A stretch of 47,023 bases of DNA from positions 1 through 47,023 of the forward strand of contig CAZVLA010000010.1 of NCBI GenBank assembly GCA_964627805.1. The letters run 5' to 3'. Positions 8,271 through 16,685 of the stretch are shown in pieces. A model generated the notes under the pieces. It was given only the letters and a program-made list of their open reading frames with translations, searched no databases and had not been told where the DNA came from. Made by a program: the position numbers and the translations under genes. The stretch's first letter is position 1; every line of letters starts with the position of its first letter. The stretch comes from CAZAMI01 sp964627805 (GTDB lineage: Archaea > Thermoproteota > Thermoprotei_A > Sulfolobales > NBVN01).

Positions 8271-9170
8271 TTAGAGGTTTATCCTTCCCCGTTTTCTCCT
8301 TAATAGTATGGAGACCACGTAAGTACTAACTAGGAAGACCCCCGCCATGCCTGACGGTGACATTCCGGTAGGTACGTAGATCAGTAGCCCCAAGGACGTT
8401 GCCGCTAATGACGTTAGTAAGCTAATCGCTAATGCATCACGCGCTTTACGAGCAACTGTAGAAGCTATAGCTCCGGGCATTAATATTAATACGTGCTCTA
8501 GTATAAATCCGGTAAGCTTAATCAGTCCTACAGTTGCTAGTGCAAGTATTGTGTACATTACTATATCATACTTATTAATTACTGATGTAGTTACCTTGGG
8601 TTCATATATCATTCCATAATACATAATAATTACTGGAATAACTATTGCTGCAGTTATTAACGTAGCTTCAACCACATACTCCCTACTAACTAAGGTTAGT
8701 TCACCCACGATTACCGACATTAATGCATCCCTTGATACATTACTTACCATTGATAGGTAGTACAGCGTTACGACGCTCAAGGAACTAGTTAATGAGACAA
8801 AGACGCTGGTAGCTACGTCTTTACTCCTACTTACTCTAATTAAGTAGGAGACCACGTTAAGTAACGTAATACCTATAATAACTGACCAGTACCTAGGATT
8901 ACCCCCTACTAACATGTAAATAATCATTCCTAATGACGCTGCGAATAATGCTGAGTGCGGCGACGCAGCTGCTAGGAAGTATAGGTGCCTAGCGGCCACT
9001 ACGTTACTTAGTATCCCGTATGAAATACCGACACATATCGATGCTATTATGACTAGGTAGTTAATCTTAGCTGCACTAATTACTATGTAGGAAATTAGGG
9101 TAAGCATTACTAACATTACAGTAAATAAACGATACATAGTTGAGTAGGGTTTCCTAACCTCCATAACCAC
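8271..9170 (-). CDS. metal-type (ABC-3 family) ABC transporter permease
   Basis: The 299-aa integral membrane protein has about eight hydrophobic helices and the layout of ZnuB/MntB/TroC permeases. A loop with AAASPHSALFAASLG resembles the conserved helix of ABC-3 permeases, and MPGAIASTVARKARDAL matches the cytoplasmic coupling segment. It would form the channel of a zinc or manganese importer. The ATPase is divergent, 77 or 95 bases away depending on start. No substrate-binding protein gene is adjacent, which is unusual. The start is GTG 9170 with AGGTGA upstream; ATG 9164 is possible. Confidence 0.82.
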   Translation of the reverse strand: MVMEVRKPYSTMYRLFTVMLVMLTLISYIVISAAKINYLVIIASICVGISYGILSNVVAARHLYFLAAASPHSALFAASLGMIIYMLVGGNPRYWSVIIGITLLNVVSYLIRVSRSKDVATSVFVSLTSSLSVVTLYYLSMVSNVSRDALMSVIVGELTLVSREYVVEATLITAAIVIPVIIMYYGMIYEPKVTTSVINKYDIVMYTILALATVGLIKLTGFILEHVLILMPGAIASTVARKARDALAISLLTSLAATSLGLLIYVPTGMSPSGMAGVFLVSTYVVSILLRRKRGRINL

Positions 9171-9210
9171 TAAATCACCTTACTTAAGGAGCTCACTTAT
9201 TCCTAGGCGT

Positions 9211-9254
9211 GTTTTGTGCACGAAATATATAAGCTTTAAAAGATACTGTGCACA
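9211..9254. promoter_or_regulatory. shared divergent promoter flanked by GTGCAC palindromes
   Basis: A TATA box, AAATATATAAG (9223-9232), sits between the divergent permease and ATPase genes. It is bracketed by two palindromic GTGCAC sites, at 9216-9221 and 9248-9253; the second extends to the perfect palindrome TGTGCACA. They are 32 bp apart, about three helical turns. The right site overlaps the expected ATPase transcription start. This is the arrangement expected for a dimeric metal-responsive repressor (DtxR/Fur/SmtB-like), but no such regulator is encoded nearby. The role is inferred from position and symmetry. Confidence 0.5.
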
Positions 9255-9265
9255 GGGTGGAGGCG

Positions 9266-9976
9266 ATGGCTAGGATAGTGTTTAGGGAGGTAACTGTTGG
9301 GTACGGTAGTAAGGTAGTTATTAGTAACATTAATGAAGTATTTGAGGGACCCGGTACTTACGTTGTATTGGGTAGGAATGGAGCAGGTAAGACGACCCTA
9401 CTTAAGGCAATAGCAGGTATTATCAAGCCGCTTAAGGGCACGATTAGCGTAATAACTAATGGTGGGGGTGTTGAATTAATTCCTCAAGAGAGTGACTTCA
9501 GCACTGAATATCCTTTATCAGTGCTTGAGTACCTATGGATTCATTACGTATTAAGGAGTAATTACTTACCGCAATTAAGGATTAGTAAGTGGTTTTTGAG
9601 GTATGTAAGTAATTTACTGAAGCATATCGGATTAAGTAATGAATTACTGGATGCTACATTAAGTGAGTTGAGTGCTGGTGAATCTAGGTTAGTAATGATT
9701 TTAAGGTCATTACTTACTAATCCGGATATATTACTATTTGATGAGCCCTTATCATCAATCGATGAAGTTAATAAGTTAAAGGTATTGTCGGTAATTAATA
9801 GATTAGGTAGTACTAAATTAGTTGTAGTTACCTCTCATTCATTAATTAATGGTTTAGAATCCATCAAAGGTATAGCATTAATTAGGGAGGGTAGACTTGA
9901 AGTAGCTAGAGATCTAAGGCACCTTAAATTAATCAGTGACGAAGCAATTAACTGCGCTCCTTTACTAACTCCTTAA
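9266..9976 (+). CDS. metal-type ABC transporter ATPase
   Basis: The ATP-binding subunit has Walker A GRNGAGKTT, Q-loop PQES, signature LSAGES (a variant of LSGGQ), Walker B ILLFDEPLSS and an H-loop His in TSHSL. It is the likely partner of the divergent ABC-3 permease and would energise metal uptake. ATG 9266 is chosen over GTG 9248 because GGTGGAGG lies just upstream and the TATA box places transcription start near 9254. The last 29 bases overlap, tail to tail, with the small twin-CX3C gene on the other strand. Confidence 0.85.
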   Translation: MARIVFREVTVGYGSKVVISNINEVFEGPGTYVVLGRNGAGKTTLLKAIAGIIKPLKGTISVITNGGGVELIPQESDFSTEYPLSVLEYLWIHYVLRSNYLPQLRISKWFLRYVSNLLKHIGLSNELLDATLSELSAGESRLVMILRSLLTNPDILLFDEPLSSIDEVNKLKVLSVINRLGSTKLVVVTSHSLINGLESIKGIALIREGRLEVARDLRHLKLISDEAINCAPLLTP

Positions 9977-10061
9977 CACATTCATTAACGCATTCCCTAA
10001 AAGATTCTCCCGAGTATCCTGCTTCAGCGCATCTCTCTCTACATTCCCTTACTATATGCAT
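9948..10061 (-). CDS. twin-CX3C microprotein (37-44 aa), unannotated small gene
   Basis: A short minus-strand frame from ATG 10061 to stop 9948 encodes 37 aa. It reads as two amphipathic helices, each with a CX3C pair: ECRERC (C7, C11) and ECVNEC (C24, C28), with 12 residues between the pairs. A loop with GYSGES joins them and the ends are charged (VKELVKERS). TTG 10082 would add seven residues (LSYEVDR) and lies five bases after the stop of the 109-aa gene, suggesting co-transcription and a real start. CX3C twins bind metal or form disulphide-linked helical hairpins. It overlaps the ATPase 3' end by 29 bases. Being so short, it could be spurious, but the Cys symmetry argues otherwise. Confidence 0.55.
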   Translation of the reverse strand: MHIVRECRERCAEAGYSGESFRECVNECVKELVKERS

Positions 10062-10087
10062 CCTATCTACTTCGTAACTCAATTAAC

Positions 10088-10417
10088 TCAGTCCCTCACG
10101 AACTTAATGCCTACTCCCTCACTTGTTACCTTCTCTATTAGCTCGTCCGGGATCTTACACTTACCATACACGACTAATGTTGGCTTACTTAGTAATTTCT
10201 TAGCTAGTTCCTTCACCCTAGGTAGTTTATCACTTAATTCCTTAACATTCGTGATCACGCATACCACCCTACTCTCCCCCCTCCCCCTAGCTAGTATATA
10301 GTCCTTAAACACCCTAACGCTAAACCCAGCTAGTACGTACCTTGAAGCTACCTTACCCAATATACCATACTTCCTCACTAATGTGTTCGCTAAGTACGTA
10401 CGTCTCCACCCACTCAT
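10088..10417 (-). CDS. hypothetical basic protein, 109 aa
   Basis: The 109-aa protein is basic at its N-terminus (MSGWRRTYLANTLVRKYGI). It has an alpha/beta pattern ending in TLVVYGKCKIPDELIEKV, which loosely recalls a small nuclease or Rossmann-like fold. No catalytic motif can be assigned. It has a TATA-like CTATAAATTC about 35 bases upstream and a GGGGGTTAAGG ribosome site before ATG 10417. The twin-CX3C small gene follows immediately downstream and is probably on the same transcript. Function unknown. Confidence 0.68.
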   Translation of the reverse strand: MSGWRRTYLANTLVRKYGILGKVASRYVLAGFSVRVFKDYILARGRGESRVVCVITNVKELSDKLPRVKELAKKLLSKPTLVVYGKCKIPDELIEKVTSEGVGIKFVRD

Positions 10418-10556
10418 CCTTAACCCCCTACATAAAGTAAGTACTGAATTTATAGGTCTTATTAACTCCCTACGTAACTATAGTATGAAACATTTAAGCT
10501 ATTCCCCCCTACAATAACGTGAGGTCCTAAGGTACCTACGCTAAGGTGGGTATGCA

Positions 10557-11990
10557 GTGAATGTTAAGGCTATGATTAAGGCGTACCTGGGGATATTAGC
10601 GGTTTTAGGGATATTAATGCTTACGGTACCGCTTGTCGACATAATCTACGGCGAGAAGATAAGCCTCAGTTACTTACTACTGGGTGAGTTATTACTTGTT
10701 ATGGGTTTAGTTGCGGGAGGTCTCAAGGCACAGCCACTAACTACCTTAGAGGCACTCATAGTAGGTATTAGTGGTTGGGTATCGATACCGTTAATATCAG
10801 CCGTAGCGTTTAGTTACGAAGCACATATATCACTACTTGACGCCACCTTTGAGTGCATTAGCGGCTTCACTGGTACGGGGTTTACCGTAGTTAATGTAGC
10901 GCATCTAAAGCATTCACTAATACTTTGGAGATCCTTAATGCAGTGGACAGGTGAGTTGGGGTTCGTGGTATTCGCTATGGTTTTCGTACCTTACTTCTAC
11001 GATATCGCTAGGTCGCTGTATGGTATTGAACGCCCTGTTAAAATTGAGGCATCATTCTATAGGACTGCATCTAAGTTACTCCTAATATACCTAATACTGA
11101 CAGTTGTGGGTATACTTACTTACTACATGAGCGGTATGACACTCTTCGAAAGTATTAACTTCGTAATGACTACAGTAGCTACCGGGGGTATGTCACCTTA
11201 TAATCAAGGGTACTCAGTAGTATATAGTAGAGCTCCGCTAACTATGTTCCCAATAATAGCTTTAATGATTATTGGCGGAATGAATTTCTACGATATTTAT
11301 AACCTCATGTCAGGACGCTTTAGATCCTTAATCAGGTCGGAGGAACTGAAGTATTATGTAGCTGTACTGATAGTCATACCTTTAATGACCGCTTTAGCGT
11401 ACAGGTTCGTTGAGGGATTTAATCTGAAGTACTCCTTAATAGCTGGTATATTTAACTCGATATCCGGCATAACAACGACTGGATTCAACATAGGTGACTT
11501 AAGTAAGCTTAAGGACTTAACTAAGGCTATATTCGTATTAGGCATGTTCATAGGAGGAATGACCTTCTCGACTGCTGGCGGTATAAAGGCTTTAAGATTA
11601 ATGCTTCTATTTAAGAAGCTTAAGAACATGACATTCACCATGATAATGCCTCCACACACCGTTAAACGCATAACTATTAAGGAAACAACCTTAGCTGAGG
11701 CCGATATATCTAACGCATTACTCTTAATAGTTATTCACGGTGCAGCTGTGTTCGTAGGTGCTACATTAATTACATACTGTGGGTACCATTTTATTGACGC
11801 CTTATTCGAGGCTACCTCAGCAGCTAGTTGCGTTGGGTTAAGCGTTAATGTTGTTTCATCAACAGCTCCAGCTCTTGTTAAGATAGTTATTATGTTCTTA
11901 ATGATATCCGGCAGAATCGAATACATACCGTTATTCCTACTAGCCTCGTTAATAGTTAATAGGAGAACCATGAGGCTTCTAAAGTGGTGA
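10557..11990 (+). CDS. trkH: TrkH/KtrB-type potassium transporter, membrane subunit
   Basis: The 477-aa protein has eight main membrane helices in four M1-P-M2 repeats, as in the Trk/Ktr K+ channel superfamily. The four selectivity-filter loops can be read in order: SGFTGTGFT, ATGGMSPYN, SGITTTGFN and SAASCVGLS, each with the central Gly. It moves K+ into the cell. The start is GTG 10557 with GGTGG about eight bases upstream; a TATA-like CATTTAAGCT lies near 10490. The TrkA-type regulator and an MscS-like gene follow on the same strand, suggesting a K+ and osmotic balance operon. Confidence 0.92.
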   Translation: MNVKAMIKAYLGILAVLGILMLTVPLVDIIYGEKISLSYLLLGELLLVMGLVAGGLKAQPLTTLEALIVGISGWVSIPLISAVAFSYEAHISLLDATFECISGFTGTGFTVVNVAHLKHSLILWRSLMQWTGELGFVVFAMVFVPYFYDIARSLYGIERPVKIEASFYRTASKLLLIYLILTVVGILTYYMSGMTLFESINFVMTTVATGGMSPYNQGYSVVYSRAPLTMFPIIALMIIGGMNFYDIYNLMSGRFRSLIRSEELKYYVAVLIVIPLMTALAYRFVEGFNLKYSLIAGIFNSISGITTTGFNIGDLSKLKDLTKAIFVLGMFIGGMTFSTAGGIKALRLMLLFKKLKNMTFTMIMPPHTVKRITIKETTLAEADISNALLLIVIHGAAVFVGATLITYCGYHFIDALFEATSAASCVGLSVNVVSSTAPALVKIVIMFLMISGRIEYIPLFLLASLIVNRRTMRLLKW

Positions 11991-12083
11991 GTAAGCAATG
12001 ATGCAGGCGGGGATTAGAGTTGCGGAAATAATGCTTATTTAAGTACGATACCTAGAAAGTAATAGAGTCGCGGTGGTAATGGA

Positions 12084-12728
12084 ATGAAGATTCTGATTAT
12101 AGGTGGTGGAGGGGTTACTAAGGAATTACTTAGAATCATTAATCTCAAGAGGAATCAGGTAGTCATTGTTGAGAAGGATCCTAATAAGTGCGCTGACATA
12201 GGTAGTAAGTACGATGTTATAGTTATTAACAAGGACGCTACAGACATAAGTATATACACCTCAGATATCTCAATGCCTGACTTAGATGCCGTATTAGCAT
12301 TGACTGATAAAGATGAAGTTAACGTCTTCGCACTGACCATAGCTAAACTCTACAACATACCATTTAGGTTAGCTAGAGTTAATGACCCTAAGATAGCTGA
12401 GTTAATTATCCAGTTAGGTCTAGGCATACCGATATCGATACCAGCAATAACTGCCGACTTAGTTAAGGGTTACTTAGAGAGTATCAGGGATGTTCAGATC
12501 ATAGGTGAGTTCGGCGACTTTAAACTCTATAGAATCACCGTTACTGAGACTGATAAGGTAGTCGGTAAGAGCGTTAAGGATATTGAGATACCCCCAGACA
12601 CGTACATACTCTTCATGTTTGATGGTACAAGTATTAAAGTGCCTGATAGGGATGTGAAGTTACTTAGTGGTAATCAAGTAATCGTACTGAGTAAGAGCAA
12701 CAATATTGTTAAGGTCTTTAAGGGGTAG
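12084..12728 (+). CDS. trkA: TrkA-type K+ uptake regulator (RCK N and C domains)
   Basis: The 214-aa cytoplasmic protein has an RCK/TrkA-N Rossmann domain with IIGGGGVTKELL and an acidic strand end VVIVEKDPNKC for NAD or ATP binding. A TrkA-C domain follows (about 135-214, with the GKSVKDIEIP segment). It gates the TrkH channel encoded 93 bases upstream. The start ATG 12084 is preceded by GGTGG. A single RCK unit of this size, rather than the double unit of enteric TrkA, is normal for archaea. Confidence 0.93.
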   Translation: MKILIIGGGGVTKELLRIINLKRNQVVIVEKDPNKCADIGSKYDVIVINKDATDISIYTSDISMPDLDAVLALTDKDEVNVFALTIAKLYNIPFRLARVNDPKIAELIIQLGLGIPISIPAITADLVKGYLESIRDVQIIGEFGDFKLYRITVTETDKVVGKSVKDIEIPPDTYILFMFDGTSIKVPDRDVKLLSGNQVIVLSKSNNIVKVFKG

Positions 12729-12739
12729 GGGTGTTTTAA

Positions 12740-13540
12740 TTGCCATACATACCCTTCCCCCAAATACTTAGTGGTCAGTTAATGAATATCTTAATTAATA
12801 TTTCATTATTCGTGGTAGTTACTGTATTCATAAGGTACTTAGTCGCTTGGTTCGTGAGTACGTTAGCTGGTAGTGGCGTTATTTCCTATAGTGCTAAGAC
12901 ATTAATCATTAAGGTACTCGATATCCTAGTCATATCAACTATAGTAGTAGTCAGCATACACTTAATTACGGCATCGTTAACACCCTATATCGTAGCTACG
13001 ATAATAGGTGTCTTAACTTTCGTCATATTCTACTATGAGATAAAGGAATTCACGGCATTCATTACCGTACATCTACAGAAATTCACTAAGGGTGCTTGGC
13101 TAGAGATCCTAATACCTAGGGTTGAGTACGCACTTAAGGGTAGGATAGTCGATGTACAACTCTTTAACTCAGTTCTTGAGGATGTACATGGTAATAGAAC
13201 CTACATAGCTAACTCACTATTGGTTAACTCAATAATTAGGGAGTACAAACCTAAGGTATATGTTAAGGTTAAACTAAATGGATTGAGTAGTAATGATGAA
13301 TTAGTTGGTTTAGATACTAAGATAATGTATAGGGTTAAGGAAGCATCAGCTGAGTTACCGTTTAGGCTTGAGGAGGGTAAGACCTTCGTTGAGTCGATAG
13401 GTAATGGTTCAGTAACCTTCGCCTTAGAGCTAGTACCCCTCTCAATACCTGTTAGGGCTTCCGACATAACTAAATTAGCTAAGTATCTCATGAATCACTT
13501 AAAGGAGTATAACCCTGAGATAAGCATAAGGTTAGAGTAG
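12740..13540 (+). CDS. MscS-like mechanosensitive channel protein
   Basis: The 266-aa protein has three or four N-terminal membrane helices (to about residue 110), then a beta domain with GRIVDVQLFNSVLEDVHGNR and IANSLLVNS, which matches the middle (Sm-like) domain of MscS channels. A C-terminal alpha/beta domain follows. MscS channels release solutes on hypo-osmotic shock. The TTG start at 12740 lies behind GGGGTG, 11 bases after the trkA stop, so it is the third gene of the K+ operon. The pore-lining helix lacks the classic Gly/Ala repeat, so gating properties may differ. Confidence 0.7.
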   Translation: MPYIPFPQILSGQLMNILINISLFVVVTVFIRYLVAWFVSTLAGSGVISYSAKTLIIKVLDILVISTIVVVSIHLITASLTPYIVATIIGVLTFVIFYYEIKEFTAFITVHLQKFTKGAWLEILIPRVEYALKGRIVDVQLFNSVLEDVHGNRTYIANSLLVNSIIREYKPKVYVKVKLNGLSSNDELVGLDTKIMYRVKEASAELPFRLEEGKTFVESIGNGSVTFALELVPLSIPVRASDITKLAKYLMNHLKEYNPEISIRLE

Positions 13541-13557
13541 ATATACGCAAAAACACG

Positions 13558-13580
13558 TTCACGTGAAGTAACTAAGTTAC
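13558..13580. promoter_or_regulatory. two abutting perfect palindromes between convergent genes
   Basis: TTCACGTGAA (13558-13567) is directly followed by GTAACTAAGTTAC (13568-13580), whose six-base arms are perfectly inverted around one A. They lie in the 73-base gap between the 3' ends of the MscS-like gene and the helicase gene. They could be a protein site or a bidirectional 3'-end structure; no T-tract clearly follows. Function not established. Confidence 0.3.
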
Positions 13581-13613
13581 TAATGAAGCAGTACCACCCT
13601 GTATACATATTCC

Positions 13614-16600
13614 CTAATCGCCCTTGCAGAGCTTCTTACTTAGTAAGTACTTATGCATCAAGTATACGTAATACGTCATCTTAGTGAGGTTTTCAGTGTA
13701 TTTCTTAAGGAGTAGGTCAGCACCTTTAAATCCCTTCCTAACTCTCTCATAGACTTCCGAGGCTTCAGGTAGCTTGATATTAAGAGATTCCCTAACCTTT
13801 CTTAAATCAATACTGTACGTCCCTAAACACTTAGCTACTAATTCATAGGGATTAATTACAATACCGGATATGAGTGCCTTCTCAAAGAGCCACTCTAGGG
13901 ACCTAGTAAATATTAGCTTCCTTATTTGCTCAATATCCGACGTAACTAGTTTTAAGTCTTTATTAATGACGTACTTTATGGTATCCTCCATTAACTTAAT
14001 AACTACGTCAGGAATTCCCTTAGTACGTAGTATATCAACCGTTAACTCCTCACCATCGTACTTACCTATAGCATATACTGTTGAATCATTAGTACTAATG
14101 CTCAGTATCTCAAGCGACATTATGCCTAACTTCCTTGATGGTCTCGGTATGTATAGCTTAGTATTAAGTAACTTAATTACCGAAGACCCTGTTACACACC
14201 TAAGCAGTTCCTCAGCCATATCTAAAGCTTCATTCCAGTCAATACCCCTCATTAATACCTCTAGAGCCGCATCCCTATCAATTAGCTTTAATAAATTAAC
14301 CCACAACTTAATTGGTTTACTACGTAGTGATTCGATATCGTTAAGGACCTCGTTCCAGTCAATAACCCTAGTTACTCCTGAGGCTTCGGGTTCCCATATC
14401 AGTAATCTAATTGGCGGTATAGGTGTTGAGTCAATAACTATGGACAACTCCCTCACTGATATCGAGTACTTGGGTATTACCCTAAGCAATAGTGAAAGCA
14501 TCGCAGCACCTATCCTTAATCTCCATAAATCGGATACCTTAGGTAACTCATAAACGAATCCGTAAGTAAAGTCTTGGTAAGTACCTGCTGGTACGATATT
14601 AAGCTCTATATCCTCCTCCTCGTAATAGGGCATTAAGGAATCTCCTAGCCTCCTTAACCTAAACTGCTTACTTGATTCAATTACCCACCTAACTCTCATA
14701 GGTATTTCCTTAAACAACCCGAAACCTTCTGTTGGTACGACTACACTAACATCAACGAATGAATGTATTTTCCCCTTAAGTACGTCGTATTTAAAGTTAG
14801 GCCTCTCACCCCACCTAATTTTAACCTCCTCATAAGCATTTAGAGCCTCTTCGATGAACCCGTACCTCCTTTCAGCTCTTAGTAAGTCATCTATTGAATA
14901 CTCAGTAATAGTCCCCTTTCTAGCCTCAGTAACTAAAGCTTCATTACCTACATCAATAGATCCTACCTGATACCTTTCAACGAAGTCCCTCCTAGATATT
15001 GGTTCAATACTTAATTTCCTGCCTCCCTTCACTAGTAACCTCCTAATACCGTAGGGCAACCCGTACTCGTAGAAATTGAGTTTATTCCAAACATCGATAC
15101 CTAACCTGCTTAGGACTAATCTAGTACTTACTAAGGATGTTGAGTGCTTTACTAAGCCTAATTTCTTAAGTAACCTTAACTCCTCCTTACTTAACTCGAT
15201 ACCTGCTACTACCTTAAATAGAGATTTAAAGAGCATAGGGTATTCATTATCCTTAATTATGAGTACCTTTTCTAGGGGAAGATTTATGTACTCCTTAATA
15301 CCGTCTATCCCCAATGAGACCAGCGACCTATCCCATAGGGTGTATGGTATTACGATACTTTCGGTCTCACCTAACTCCTTCCTCCTACCTTTCCTACCCT
15401 CACGTTGTAGGAACTCCCTAACCTCGGGCGGTATTCCGTAATGTACTATCCTAACCACATTACCTATATCAATACCTTGGAGTAATGTCCTAACTGTTAC
15501 TATTACCTTAATCTTAGGTGGGTATGACCTAGCATCATCCTCAATACGTTCCCTAATTTTCTTAGGTACCAAGTGATGATGGGTTACTATCAATGATTGC
15601 TTAACCGAGGGCAGTGAACCCCTAATCTCGCGAACTAACCTCTCAGCAACTCTTATGCTAGGAGTAAATACTAACGTCACTAAGTCATCATTTACGTACT
15701 CACGAATTATTTCATGAGGACTAAAGTAGACCTCAGGTACCTTAATACCTTTCCTCCTTAAGTACTCTATAATGAAAAGCGACGATCTCTTGAACTTCTG
15801 AGGATCCTCTACTAAGTCTATTAAATCCCTATCTATATATTCCCTTAAGTTATTCAGTATGTACTTACGGATCTCCTCTAGGTTCTTTCCAAGTATTAAG
15901 TACGTGCAGTTCCTAACTTTGAATGGTTTACCATCAACTATCGCACATTCCCTTCCATTAATCTCCTTAAGTATACTCACCAATTCCTCAGGATTCCCTA
16001 AGGTTGCTGTGAGTATCACGATCTGGGGTTTCTTAAGTGATACATACTTACTAATTAACTCAGCCATAGCTATCAGTAATGATGCACCTCTAGATCCGTA
16101 GAAATCTAACTCGTCAATAACTATCATCTCGACCTTTCTAAGGAATTCCTTAAGGTACGACTTATTAGGGGATTCAGCTAACCTCTTTAAATCAGCCATT
16201 AAGAATGCAGGATTCGTTATAATGACTAACGCATCACTTATTCTACCCTTAATGGATATAGCATCTAAGTCCTCAATGGTAGGTCTATCGATTTTAAGTA
16301 CCTTATCCTTAAGTCTTAGTGAGCTGTAGTAATCATATATCCTACTTACTTGATCAGCTGAGAGTGCTAGGGTTGGGTATATAGCTAAAACCCTTGAACC
16401 CCTACTTAAGGCATACATAACCCAAGCTTCAGTCTTACCTGATCCTGTACCTGATCTTAGCACTATGTTACAGCCCTTACTTAAGTGCTTAATAACGTCT
16501 TCCTGATGCTTATATAATCTCTTATCAGCTATTAACCTCGACCTAAACCCGCCTTCTCTTAATTCAGGTATTAAGTCTGAGAATCTCAAGCTAGAATACT

Positions 16601-16682
16601 CGGGTTCACTACCTTCCTCACACACTACTTCATAATCAATACCTAACTTCCTAGCTATATCGGAAGTCCTTATGCGCACCAA
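13614..16682 (-). CDS. large SF2 helicase, Hrq1/MrfA-like
   Basis: The 1022-aa protein has helicase motifs in order: a Q-motif-like YKHQEDVI, Walker A SGTGSGKT, YPTLALSADQ (Ia), TNPAF (Ib), DELD in place of DEAH (II), LTATLGNP (III), TLLQGIDIG (V) and QREGRKGRR (VI). The Ia, TNP and ATLGNP forms resemble the Hrq1/MrfA group of DNA repair helicases. The long C-terminal half (about 500-1022) has no recognised signature and lacks the four-Cys DUF1998 cluster of MrfA. The start is TTG 16682 or GTG 16679, three bases after the glycosyltransferase stop, so the two are probably co-transcribed. Confidence 0.8.
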   Translation of the reverse strand: MVRIRTSDIARKLGIDYEVVCEEGSEPEYSSLRFSDLIPELREGGFRSRLIADKRLYKHQEDVIKHLSKGCNIVLRSGTGSGKTEAWVMYALSRGSRVLAIYPTLALSADQVSRIYDYYSSLRLKDKVLKIDRPTIEDLDAISIKGRISDALVIITNPAFLMADLKRLAESPNKSYLKEFLRKVEMIVIDELDFYGSRGASLLIAMAELISKYVSLKKPQIVILTATLGNPEELVSILKEINGRECAIVDGKPFKVRNCTYLILGKNLEEIRKYILNNLREYIDRDLIDLVEDPQKFKRSSLFIIEYLRRKGIKVPEVYFSPHEIIREYVNDDLVTLVFTPSIRVAERLVREIRGSLPSVKQSLIVTHHHLVPKKIRERIEDDARSYPPKIKVIVTVRTLLQGIDIGNVVRIVHYGIPPEVREFLQREGRKGRRKELGETESIVIPYTLWDRSLVSLGIDGIKEYINLPLEKVLIIKDNEYPMLFKSLFKVVAGIELSKEELRLLKKLGLVKHSTSLVSTRLVLSRLGIDVWNKLNFYEYGLPYGIRRLLVKGGRKLSIEPISRRDFVERYQVGSIDVGNEALVTEARKGTITEYSIDDLLRAERRYGFIEEALNAYEEVKIRWGERPNFKYDVLKGKIHSFVDVSVVVPTEGFGLFKEIPMRVRWVIESSKQFRLRRLGDSLMPYYEEEDIELNIVPAGTYQDFTYGFVYELPKVSDLWRLRIGAAMLSLLLRVIPKYSISVRELSIVIDSTPIPPIRLLIWEPEASGVTRVIDWNEVLNDIESLRSKPIKLWVNLLKLIDRDAALEVLMRGIDWNEALDMAEELLRCVTGSSVIKLLNTKLYIPRPSRKLGIMSLEILSISTNDSTVYAIGKYDGEELTVDILRTKGIPDVVIKLMEDTIKYVINKDLKLVTSDIEQIRKLIFTRSLEWLFEKALISGIVINPYELVAKCLGTYSIDLRKVRESLNIKLPEASEVYERVRKGFKGADLLLKKYTENLTKMTYYVYLMHKYLLSKKLCKGD

Positions 16683-16685
16683 TAC

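Noticed and set aside
10056..10301. Plus-strand 81-aa frame opposite the 109-aa gene
   Set aside because: The opposite strand has a TATA box, a ribosome site and a more protein-like product; this one is Ser/Leu/Thr-rich.
13870..14553. Plus-strand 227-aa frame inside the helicase gene
   Set aside because: Antisense shadow with biased composition and no ribosome site.
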